A stretch of 64,000 nucleotides of DNA, from assembly GCF_021390245.1 (NCBI RefSeq), contig NZ_JAJUXH010000027.1, forward strand, positions 30,289 to 94,288, read 5' to 3'. The stretch is from Dyadobacter sp. CY323 (GTDB taxonomy: Bacteria > Bacteroidota > Bacteroidia > Cytophagales > Spirosomataceae). The notes below the pieces were generated by a model. That model saw only the letters and a program-made list of their open reading frames with translations, was not told the DNA's origin and did no database searches. The position numbers and the translations under genes are program-made. Below are positions 7,540 through 15,794 of this stretch, in pieces (positions within the stretch are counted from its first letter, which is position 1; the number at the start of each line of letters is the position of its first letter).

Positions 7540-9312
7540 TTACCAGCCTGGGTTCTGACCGAGGTCCGGGTTGCGGGTACGGTCGGTCTCGGGAATGGGG
7601 TACAGGTATTTTTTGTCTGCCCATTCACGTGGTCCGGGGTTCCACATCACCTCTCCGGAAGTTCCGTTTGAAAGCTGCAACCGGCCTACCGCGGTAGACG
7701 GAGACACATCCACAAATGCGATACCCGGCGTCGTGGAAGTTGGCTTTGTTCCCTGATAGAAATACACATCTTTCTTTCCATCGCTGTTTAAGTCATACTC
7801 TCCGAGCGCAGGGACGTACATTCCGTTCATCGGAGCCGACTGGAACAATTCTCCAAGCTTCCATCTTCTCAAATCGTCGGGGCGTAATCCTTCAAAGACC
7901 ATTTCCACACCCCTGTCGCGTAGTACTTCCAGCAACACCGGGTTTGTGAACTTCCCATTAAAGAATGCTACCATGTATGGATCGGCTACGGTCGGCACGG
8001 TCGTGAGTGTCGCCCCGGTAATGCCCGCTCTTTTGCGCAATGCGCCAATCGTGGCCGTCCAGTCGGTGGCGGTCATTTTGTTCAGTTCCGCCAATGCCTC
8101 CGCTTTGTTCAAAAGCACTTCTCCCCAGCGCATAATGATGTGCGCATTGTCGTTGCGGCTTTCATCGTCGAACGGAAAACGTTCGTCGTAGCTCCATTTA
8201 ATGGGCTGATAGCCGGTATAGGTCTGGCTGAAATTAGGTGGTGCCACTACGGGAATGCCATTCTCCGTTCTTTTGTAATCTCCCACGCGGATCGTCTGTT
8301 TCAGGCGCAGATCGCGGTTTTTAACTTCCTCCACGAACGGTGTGGTCTGATACCCGGTTTTGCTCGTGAAAGGAGTTCCGTCCAGGTTGAGATAGGTATT
8401 GATAAAACGGCGCGTCAGACTTGGGCGGTTACCATAGGTTGGACTGATAAACCGGCGGTTCGCGGAACTGAATACCTGCAAACTGGCGCTCAATGCAACA
8501 GAGAGGATCGTCTCATCCGTAAAAGCGGTTTTAGCAATAAAAAGATCGCGGTAGGCGCGGTCCAGAGCCGGTCCTTCGTGCAATGTAAAACCGGTAATGC
8601 TGTTTGCTTCTTTCACCACTTCTTCGTACCAGGTATTTGCGGTCGCCTGCTTGTTATATTGTGTATGGTACTTGCGCAGAGAAGCTTCGAAAAGGCATAT
8701 TCTGGTCTTGTAGGCACGGGCCACATTCTTCGTAATGCGGGTAACACTTGGGTCGGAAGTAAGCGTAATGTTTTCAATCGCATAATTCAGGTCGGCCAGG
8801 ACATTATCCATTACGTCAAACCGGTTGTCACGTTTGCTATACAGCTTCGCCTCGTCAGTCACCTCGATCGTTTTGTCGATCCAGGGCACATCGCCAAACC
8901 TTTTTACTTTTTCAAAATAAAACAAGGCCCGGAAAAAGCGCGCTACGCCGATATAGTGCGTTTTGGTGGACACGGGGCTCTTTTCGGCGTTTTCGATGAA
9001 ATAATTAATGTTCCTAAGGTCACTCCAGCTCCATCCGGAACTGGTGATCGGACTTAATGCATTTATCGCGAGGTAGGTGTCCACCCCATTACGTGCAACC
9101 AGGTCCGAGTTATCGTCATCCTGAAACACCCCGACATCCGTGTTCGGAAGCAGGTCATAAAACGAATTGGTATATAATTCCAGGCCACTTTCCGATCCAA
9201 ATACCGCTGCATTCGTCGCAGTATCTACCGGAACTTCGTTGAGGTCGCAGGAGCTGGCCGCAACAAGTGACAGCAGGGCCAGCATATAGTTAAATAGCTT
9301 TGTTGTTTTCAT
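7540..9312 (-). CDS. SusD/RagB-family outer-membrane lipoprotein (locus 2)
   Basis: 590-residue surface glycan-binding lipoprotein with signal peptide and lipobox ending at Cys22 (LVAASSC). Family segments include YFIENAEKSP, IGVARFFRALFYFEKVKRFGDVPWID (in pieces), IIMRWGEVLLNKAEALAELNK and the late LEVLRDRGVEMVFEGLRPDDLRRW, ending with KYLYPIPETDRTRNPDLGQNPGW, the usual SusD terminal motif. It starts six bases after the SusC stop, so the pair is one transcript. A strong terminator follows. Confidence 0.95.
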   Translation of the reverse strand: MKTTKLFNYMLALLSLVAASSCDLNEVPVDTATNAAVFGSESGLELYTNSFYDLLPNTDVGVFQDDDNSDLVARNGVDTYLAINALSPITSSGWSWSDLRNINYFIENAEKSPVSTKTHYIGVARFFRALFYFEKVKRFGDVPWIDKTIEVTDEAKLYSKRDNRFDVMDNVLADLNYAIENITLTSDPSVTRITKNVARAYKTRICLFEASLRKYHTQYNKQATANTWYEEVVKEANSITGFTLHEGPALDRAYRDLFIAKTAFTDETILSVALSASLQVFSSANRRFISPTYGNRPSLTRRFINTYLNLDGTPFTSKTGYQTTPFVEEVKNRDLRLKQTIRVGDYKRTENGIPVVAPPNFSQTYTGYQPIKWSYDERFPFDDESRNDNAHIIMRWGEVLLNKAEALAELNKMTATDWTATIGALRKRAGITGATLTTVPTVADPYMVAFFNGKFTNPVLLEVLRDRGVEMVFEGLRPDDLRRWKLGELFQSAPMNGMYVPALGEYDLNSDGKKDVYFYQGTKPTSTTPGIAFVDVSPSTAVGRLQLSNGTSGEVMWNPGPREWADKKYLYPIPETDRTRNPDLGQNPGW

Positions 9313-9318
9313 AATCGA

Positions 9319-12300
9319 TCAAAAGTTGAGTGTCAGACCTAGTGATACGGCTTTCAGCATCGGGTAGTTGTAACCGTCGCCGGCACCGGCATTTCCGTCG
9401 GGATTGCCCAGGTCGCGGTCAGATCCGTAAATGTTGGTCACGTCGGTATCGCGGGTCCATTTGTACATCGGCGACCAGGTCCATAGGTTTTCAGCGGATA
9501 CATACACTCTCAGGTCACGGGCGTGGATCTTGGAAACAATGCGCTGCGGGATCGTATATCCCACTTGCAGGTTCCTCAGCCTGATGTAGGCGGCATTTTG
9601 CAGGAAACGATCATTGGCAACATGCAGGGCACGGTTGCTCTGGGCGACATAACCAACCAGACGAGGCAGGTATGCATCAAAGTTGCCAAGCTCCTCGCGG
9701 AACATATTGTCCTGCTGCCAGCGCGGGTACGCATTGTACGGGCGGTTATATTGTCCCCAGAAGCGAGCCTCGGCAGATGGGTACCAATCCTGTTTCAACA
9801 CACCCTGAAAAAATCCGGACACGAAAAACCCATTCCAGTCACCGGAAAGGTTCATTCCGTAGGTATAACGCGGCTCCGAATTTCCAATGATGGTTTTATC
9901 ACCAGAGTTTCCAACCCGGTTCAGTCCCTGATAAATCACATTATCGCCATCCAGATTTTTAAATTTAATATCACCTACGTAATTCTTGCGGGTATTGGTA
10001 TTAGGGATGTTGCTCTGCGAAGGTGAATCCGTGATTTCAGATTGGGATTTGAAGAGACCTTCCACGCGGTAGCCCCAGATTTCACCAACACGCTTGCCTT
10101 CATAATGGTCGGAGAGGTTCTTGTCCGGGTTATTGTATTTTGTAATAATGGCCCTGGAATCGGCCATGGTAAACCGCGCACTGTAATTGAATGGCTTCGA
10201 CGCCACCGTGAAATGGTCAGCCCAGTTAATGGAAAGCTCCCATCCGGTCGTTTTCAAATCGGCATAGTTTCCTTTCGGAACCGTGGTACCATACACAGCA
10301 GGAACTGTCGGGCCTACCGTGAACATATCCGTCGTCTGGCGGCGGTACATATCTCCCACAAACGTGAGGCGTTTGTTCACGCTGCTGAATTCCAGACCGA
10401 TGTTGCCCGTCGTCGAAGTTTCCCAGGTGAGTCCGTTCGGGACGACGCCAGGCTGGCCTGTTCTCTGCGGACGGATTCCATTGAGGATGCGGCCAGATTG
10501 TGAAATGGAGAATTTCTCGTTAAATGAATATGGATCGATATTCCCGTTCCCCAGCGAACCATAAGAAGCGCGCAGTTTTACATTGGATAAAACCCGTGGG
10601 CTAACCTTCCAGAAAGGCTCCTCGGACACCCGCCATCCCGCTGATACGGACGGGAAAAACGCCCATTGCTGGGTAGTAGGGAATTTGGAAGAACCATCGT
10701 AACGTCCATTTACTTCCAGCAGATAACGCTCGCGGAAATTGTAGTTAACCCTGAAAAATCCTCCGGCAATAGCCCATTTGTTATAACCACCGGTGGTAAC
10801 GATACTTTGTCCCAGTGCCAGGTTAATGTCGTCGGCTCCCGAGTAAACGATCCCGTTCCGCTGCGCGGTGAGATTGCTGTAAATCGATTGTTCATAGTTA
10901 ATTCCGGCGAGCAAGGTCAGATTATGCGCATTGTTGAATGATTTTACATAATCCGCGTAGAAGTTGGTAGCCAGGTAATTGGTCGTTCTTTTGCGCTCCT
11001 GGATATCATTGGTATTGGTACCTGTGTAACCGATCACCCCTTTTGCCCGGCTGTAAGGTACTTGCACCCGGTTCTGTTGAGAGCCGATGTCGGTGGTCTG
11101 GAAAGTCAAATCCGCGCGAATCGATAACGTTTTATCAAAAAACTGGGACTTTGCGGCAACCTTGTTTTTAAGAAAACGCTGCGTGTTGTCGATTCCGTTG
11201 CGGCCGATGTAGTAGTCTCCCACGGTATAGGCTGCCGAGAAAGACAAGGTTCCGTCGGGGTTGAGCAACGGAGCCAGCGGGTGACCTTCGTCGGCGATGT
11301 TCCGGTAAATACCGCTTCCCTCTCCCACGTTCATCGGCTGATGGTATTTTTGGGCAGAGTACTCGGTGGTATTATCGATCCGCAGCCAGGGAGCTACCTG
11401 GATACTTCCTTTCGCACGCAAATTGTACATTTGATAATCATCCGAATTGTAGCGGAACAAACCACTTTGACCATTGTAGCGGCCACTCAGGTAAAACGTC
11501 GCTTTATCGCTGCCTCCTGAAATGGACAGGTTATGGTCCTGCGCACTGAAACGTTCCTTGTACAACTCTTTATACCAATCGGTGCTGTAATAGTACTGAT
11601 ACTCACCGGTGTTGGGGTTAACCTCCACTCTTGGCAGCGAAGGATCTTCATACCGTCTTTTGATCTCGGCCAAATAAGTGGGCGAAAAGCTGATCGTTTT
11701 GTTGATGGCAGTCGGAGTACTTCCATTGTCATTCCACCGTGACCACGCATCGCTGAAACCTTGCGCCCAGGGATACGAATCGGTGATGTTATCCGGGGTA
11801 GTCGTTGGTGATTTAATGGAGTAATTGGCCGAATAAGAAATCGTCGTCTTACCTTCCGAAGCTGTTTTTGTGGTGATCAAAACGACCCCAAATGCAGCCC
11901 TGGCACCATAAATCGAAGCTGAGGCGGCATCTTTCAAGACGGATATGCTTTCTATATCATTTGGATTCAACAAACTGGGATCGCCTTCCACCCCGTCGAT
12001 CAGTACCAGTGCATTTCCACCCTGCCCGATCGACGTCGTTCCCCGGATATTGAATTTCGGCGATTGCGTCGGTTTTCCGTCAAACATTTTTAGGTTAAGG
12101 TTTGGTACCACACCCACAAGTCCCTGCGAGATATTCGGGATAGGCCGGTTTTGAAATACCTCCTGCCCTACCTGGTCAACTGCGCCGGTGAGGTTCACTT
12201 TCTTTTGTGTTCCGTACCCAACCACCACCACTTCACTCAGTGATTTCGCATCGGCGACCAGCTGCACGTCCAGGGAGGTCCTGGTGCCTACTTCCACTTC

Positions 12301-12663
12301 CTGGCTGAGAAATCCTACATATGAAAAAACCAATATGGCTCCCGCATCCGGGATATTCAGGGAGTAACTTCCGTTTGCATCCGTTACGGTTCCCGTCTGG
12401 CTGCCCTTGATGACCACGTTCACACCGGGTAATCCTTCGGTGGTGGCCCCGTCTGTCACTTTCCCCGTTACTTGCCGATCCGCATCAGACTTCATTTTTG
12501 GCGACGTTGGCAGGGATAAATTCCCTGCGCTGCCCGGTACTTTTGCCCAGCTTTCTCCGCCAACCAGGGCGGTTAATGCAATCAGGGTCAGCATTTTTGT
12601 TAGGTTGCTTCCCAAAGAAAACAACCTGTTTTTACAGCAATGCATCAGGTAGATTCTGTTCAT
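9319..12663 (-). CDS. SusC/RagA-family TonB-linked receptor without STN domain (locus 2)
   Basis: 1114-residue outer-membrane importer. After a signal sequence (about 1-40) it goes straight into the carboxypeptidase-D-like domain (about 65-150, VTGKVTDGATTEGLPGVNV), a TonB-box-like LSEVVVVGYG, the plug (NALVLIDGVEGDP, VLKDAASASIYGARAAFGVVL) and the barrel, ending LKAVSLGLTLNF. The absence of an STN domain matches the absence of an adjacent sigma/FecR pair, so this receptor should be controlled in another way. It is divergent from the secreted EEP-family enzyme at 12908. Substrate unknown. Confidence 0.95.
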   Translation of the reverse strand: MNRIYLMHCCKNRLFSLGSNLTKMLTLIALTALVGGESWAKVPGSAGNLSLPTSPKMKSDADRQVTGKVTDGATTEGLPGVNVVIKGSQTGTVTDANGSYSLNIPDAGAILVFSYVGFLSQEVEVGTRTSLDVQLVADAKSLSEVVVVGYGTQKKVNLTGAVDQVGQEVFQNRPIPNISQGLVGVVPNLNLKMFDGKPTQSPKFNIRGTTSIGQGGNALVLIDGVEGDPSLLNPNDIESISVLKDAASASIYGARAAFGVVLITTKTASEGKTTISYSANYSIKSPTTTPDNITDSYPWAQGFSDAWSRWNDNGSTPTAINKTISFSPTYLAEIKRRYEDPSLPRVEVNPNTGEYQYYYSTDWYKELYKERFSAQDHNLSISGGSDKATFYLSGRYNGQSGLFRYNSDDYQMYNLRAKGSIQVAPWLRIDNTTEYSAQKYHQPMNVGEGSGIYRNIADEGHPLAPLLNPDGTLSFSAAYTVGDYYIGRNGIDNTQRFLKNKVAAKSQFFDKTLSIRADLTFQTTDIGSQQNRVQVPYSRAKGVIGYTGTNTNDIQERKRTTNYLATNFYADYVKSFNNAHNLTLLAGINYEQSIYSNLTAQRNGIVYSGADDINLALGQSIVTTGGYNKWAIAGGFFRVNYNFRERYLLEVNGRYDGSSKFPTTQQWAFFPSVSAGWRVSEEPFWKVSPRVLSNVKLRASYGSLGNGNIDPYSFNEKFSISQSGRILNGIRPQRTGQPGVVPNGLTWETSTTGNIGLEFSSVNKRLTFVGDMYRRQTTDMFTVGPTVPAVYGTTVPKGNYADLKTTGWELSINWADHFTVASKPFNYSARFTMADSRAIITKYNNPDKNLSDHYEGKRVGEIWGYRVEGLFKSQSEITDSPSQSNIPNTNTRKNYVGDIKFKNLDGDNVIYQGLNRVGNSGDKTIIGNSEPRYTYGMNLSGDWNGFFVSGFFQGVLKQDWYPSAEARFWGQYNRPYNAYPRWQQDNMFREELGNFDAYLPRLVGYVAQSNRALHVANDRFLQNAAYIRLRNLQVGYTIPQRIVSKIHARDLRVYVSAENLWTWSPMYKWTRDTDVTNIYGSDRDLGNPDGNAGAGDGYNYPMLKAVSLGLTLNF

Positions 12664-12907
12664 GAGAAATAAGTTATGGTGAATAAATAAGGTTGTTTCG
12701 AGGCGGCAAAATTGAATAATTCCGATAACATGTCCTTTTCAGAAAATGGTATTTAACAATTTCATAATTTGGCCACTCACGCTATTAAAGGGTAGACAAA
12801 TAGTACTATACTTACAAAAACTTACATTTTAGAACAAATTATAGTAGAAATATCTCACTATTAGACACTTTTGTACAATCAAAGTCACTTATTTTTTACT
12901 AAATCCT
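12664..12907. other. Divergent intergenic region between susC (locus 2) and the EEP-family gene
   Basis: 244 AT-rich bases must hold the promoters of both divergent genes. Several short T/A-rich boxes are present, but no full TAnnTTTG with a correctly spaced -33 element could be assigned on either strand. Unlike the two STN-type susC genes, no hairpin with a T-run is present upstream of this susC. Confidence 0.4.
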
Positions 12908-13780
12908 ATGGCATTTTTACCTCATCAAAAATTGCGCGTCCTGACATTCGCTCTGGCGCTTCTTTCGGCAATCTCCATTCAGCACATCCAGGCCCAGTCC
13001 ACACGGGTACTGAGCTACAACATCCGGTATAAAAATTCCACCGACAGCATCAACGGCTGGGAATACCGCAAAGCGAACGTCGCCGGGCTCGTCAAATATC
13101 ATAAAGCAGATGTTCTGGGGGTTCAGGAAGCTCAGCCCTCGCAAATGACGGACCTGGAAACTCTGCTGCCCGAATATGCCTGGTACGGGGTGCCGCGTGT
13201 GAGCGGGAAAAGCGGGGAATTTACCGCGATATTTTATCGTAGAGACCGGTATGAACTGGTTTCATCGGGAACGTTCTGGTATTCGGAAACACCAAATGTA
13301 AAAGAGAGCAAGAGCTGGGATGCTTTTTACCCCCGCACTGCTTCGTGGTGCAAACTGAAAGACAAAAAGTCGAAGAAAACGTTTTTCATTTTTAATACGC
13401 ACCTGGATCACCGGGGCGTTGTTGCACGGGAGAAAAGCGCCGAAGTACTTCTTGCACAGATCGACTCCATTGCCGGAAAATCCCCGGTTGTCGTCACCGG
13501 AGACTTCAATTCGACCCCGACCTCGGCGGCTTATAAAAAACTGGTAGATGGAAAAAAGCTGATAGATGCATTTGAAATCACTGAAACTCCGCATTATGGG
13601 CCTGTGAATACGTCGAGTGGGTTCGAAGTAAAAAAAGAACCGATCCGTGCCCGGATCGACTACATTTTCGTCAATCAGAAATTTAAAGTCCTGGAACATG
13701 CCACGCTTTCCGAGCAGCAGGAAGGCCGCTATTATTCGGACCATTTGCCGGTGATCGCGGTAATAGATCCCGCTAAATAA
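12908..13780 (+). CDS. Secreted endonuclease/exonuclease/phosphatase-family protein
   Basis: 290 residues with a signal peptide ending in IQAQ (about residue 30). EEP-fold motifs appear in order: LSYNIRYKN (strand with metal-contacting Asn), GVQEAQPSQM (catalytic Glu), FNTHLDHRG, VVTGDFNST (Asp/Asn pair), RIDYIFV and YYSDHLPVIAVI (terminal Asp-His). Such enzymes cut phosphodiesters or phosphomonoesters (nucleases, sphingomyelinases, inositol-phosphate phosphatases). The exact substrate is not given by sequence. It is exported and divergent from susC/susD locus 2, so it may release the ligand that pair takes up, but that is inference. Confidence 0.9.
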   Translation: MAFLPHQKLRVLTFALALLSAISIQHIQAQSTRVLSYNIRYKNSTDSINGWEYRKANVAGLVKYHKADVLGVQEAQPSQMTDLETLLPEYAWYGVPRVSGKSGEFTAIFYRRDRYELVSSGTFWYSETPNVKESKSWDAFYPRTASWCKLKDKKSKKTFFIFNTHLDHRGVVAREKSAEVLLAQIDSIAGKSPVVVTGDFNSTPTSAAYKKLVDGKKLIDAFEITETPHYGPVNTSSGFEVKKEPIRARIDYIFVNQKFKVLEHATLSEQQEGRYYSDHLPVIAVIDPAK

Positions 13781-13825
13781 AAACAGGCGCGGATCAGGAT
13801 TTTATTACCTGTTCCGCGCCTGTTT
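13781..13825 (+). terminator. Bidirectional terminator between convergent genes
   Basis: AAACAGGCGCGGA (13781-13793) and TCCGCGCCTGTTT (13813-13825) form a perfect 13-pair stem. It starts at the stop of the EEP gene and lies just before the desaturase stop at 13841, so it can end transcription from both sides. Confidence 0.8.
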
Positions 13826-13840
13826 CTGTCAATATGAATC

Positions 13841-14950
13841 TCAGACGATCGCTTCGTCGAAGTGCGGCGTCCCAAACCGTTTCAGGCTGCTAATGTGCGA
13901 TTTCAAGGCAATCAGAAATGTTTTGTTTTCCAGGTAGGTCAGTCCGAATTCCTGCGCGGTCTGCCTCACAATCGGGGCCAGTCGCGGATAATGCACATGA
14001 CACACTTTGGGAAACAAGTGATGTTCAATCTGGAAGTTGAGCCCGCCGATATACCAGCTGAGCCATTTGTTGCGCGGGGAAAAATTGACAGTCGTCTCTA
14101 ACTGATGTATCGCCCAGTCTTTTTGTATAACGCCCGCACTGTCGGGTAATGGATGCTGCGTACCTTCTACGGAATGGGCAAGCTGAAAAATAACCGTTAA
14201 AACAAGTCCTGCCGCAAAGTGCATTAACAGAAAACCGGCAAGGATCTCCACAAAAGGGATTTGAAAAATCAGGATAGGGATCGCGAAGAAAATGGCGAAA
14301 TAAATCAGCTTCATCAAAACCAAACCGGTGAACATATACCTGTTCTCAACGCTGCTCTGACGGTTTACGCCTGATTTGATGAAATGATAATACTGGATAA
14401 AATCCTTCAAAAGCACCCAGTAAAGTGTCACGATTCCGTAGAAAAAGAAGGCATATATCCATTGAAACCGGTGCACACGCCCCACTTTTTCGTGTGGGGA
14501 AAGCTTAACCACTCCCCGATCCTTAATGTCTTCATCCACGTTGGCGACATTGGTATATGTATGATGAAGGATGTTGTGCTGCAATTTCCAGTTCATCACC
14601 CCTGCCCCGGCCAGATTGATGGTGTAACCCAGCCATTTATTAACTGTGGGATTCTGTGAAAACGCGCCGTGGTTGGCATCGTGCATGACGCTCATGCCAA
14701 TTCCCGACACACCTGCTCCCATGATCAGCCAGAGAATCAGGCTCACTGCGATTGGCGGTGTAAAAGCAACGAGAATCACGTAAGGCACAATGTACATGGA
14801 GATCAAAACAATGGTTTTAATGACCATTGTTTTATTGGCATAACGCGACTCGTGGTTTTCTGAAAAATACTGGTCAACCCTCCTTTTTAATGTAGAGAAG
14901 AAAAGGCTTTTTTCCGGCGGGGCGAATTTGATTTTTGCTTGATCCGTCAT
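13841..14950 (-). CDS. Membrane fatty acid desaturase
   Basis: 369-residue integral-membrane di-iron desaturase that introduces double bonds into acyl chains. All three His boxes are present: HDANH at 90-94, HNILHH at 125-130 and QIEHH at 307-311. The last has the Q-x-x-H-H form typical of front-end and linoleoyl-CoA-type desaturases. No cytochrome b5 domain is fused. Hydrophobic segments lie at about 43-82, 165-182 and 205-258. It is a single-gene unit facing the terminator at 13781. Regiospecificity cannot be read from sequence; a role in membrane fluidity is the usual expectation. Confidence 0.93.
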   Translation of the reverse strand: MTDQAKIKFAPPEKSLFFSTLKRRVDQYFSENHESRYANKTMVIKTIVLISMYIVPYVILVAFTPPIAVSLILWLIMGAGVSGIGMSVMHDANHGAFSQNPTVNKWLGYTINLAGAGVMNWKLQHNILHHTYTNVANVDEDIKDRGVVKLSPHEKVGRVHRFQWIYAFFFYGIVTLYWVLLKDFIQYYHFIKSGVNRQSSVENRYMFTGLVLMKLIYFAIFFAIPILIFQIPFVEILAGFLLMHFAAGLVLTVIFQLAHSVEGTQHPLPDSAGVIQKDWAIHQLETTVNFSPRNKWLSWYIGGLNFQIEHHLFPKVCHVHYPRLAPIVRQTAQEFGLTYLENKTFLIALKSHISSLKRFGTPHFDEAIV

Positions 14951-15055
14951 AACATTTGGGTTTTAACTCATTCCAAAATCCAGAGTTGAATCCTCGTTCC
15001 GGCAGAAGCCATTGAGACTATAAAACACTGAAATCCATTAATGTCTGATCAATCC

Positions 15056-15679
15056 TTATGGACGCGTGGGTGTCCTCTGGTTGTGTTTCATCTCCTGATT
15101 TTGATAATTGCCCGTTTTGCCCGTATGGTTTTTCATATTTTTGGGCGCCGATCCGCTTCCTTTTTTTACGGTGGTGTCCGTTTCGGTGAGATTTTTTCTG
15201 CGTGCCTCCAATGCCTCTTTGGAATGGGTCATGGACTTCGCATCTTCGTTTTCCGAGTAGCGTCCTACATCGTTGGCATTCTCATGCGAAGCCCCGCCAG
15301 GTCTTGTACTTCCTTCACCCTCCTCCGTTTTCTGGGCTTGCTGCCCATTGGAACCGGCGTTGTTGCCTTTCCCGGCCTGCGTGCCGCCTTGACTGCCCTG
15401 GCCTGATGGCCCGGCATCCTGGACCTGTGTGCCGGCCGTGTTGGACGGACTGTTTGGTCTCGGATTAGCGCTCGAAGTCGAACCCGACTGGGAGCCCGAA
15501 GTGGAGGAGCCCGAAGTGGAGCCGGACGTTGAACCCGAAGTGGAGCCGGACGTTGAACCCGACGTTGAGCCCGAAGTGTTAGAGCCGGACTTAGAGCCCG
15601 AAGTTTGTGTTTTCTGCGAATACGAGGTTGTCGCAACAGAGAACAATAATGCTGCGGCAAATATGAGTGACTTTTTCAT
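15056..15679 (-). CDS. Secreted Ser/Gly/Thr-repeat protein of unknown function
   Basis: 207 residues. A clear signal peptide (KKSLIFAAALLFSVATTSYS) is followed by a low-complexity stretch from about residue 23 to 75 built of SGST/SGS tetrads, then a Gln/Gly/Asn-rich part and a charged tail (ARRKNLTETDTTVKKGSGS, HKQ-rich). The repeat is also visible in the DNA as a tandem run of near-identical units at about 15480-15600, so copy number could vary by slippage. No enzyme motif. It resembles small exported linker-like or matrix proteins of Cytophagales. Function unknown. Confidence 0.75.
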   Translation of the reverse strand: MKKSLIFAAALLFSVATTSYSQKTQTSGSKSGSNTSGSTSGSTSGSTSGSTSGSTSGSSTSGSQSGSTSSANPRPNSPSNTAGTQVQDAGPSGQGSQGGTQAGKGNNAGSNGQQAQKTEEGEGSTRPGGASHENANDVGRYSENEDAKSMTHSKEALEARRKNLTETDTTVKKGSGSAPKNMKNHTGKTGNYQNQEMKHNQRTPTRP

Positions 15680-15794
15680 AAACTATCTTTTAGATCTGAA
15701 TACATTTAACTAATTGCTGCGCGCTTATCCAAAATTATGCCAGCAACGGTTCTATCTATTTCAAATCCGACATCAGGCGAATGACGCCACCCTG

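Noticed and set aside
8140..9057. A 305-codon plus-strand frame opposite susD of locus 2
   Set aside because: Shadow of the SusD reading frame; no recognisable domain or start context.
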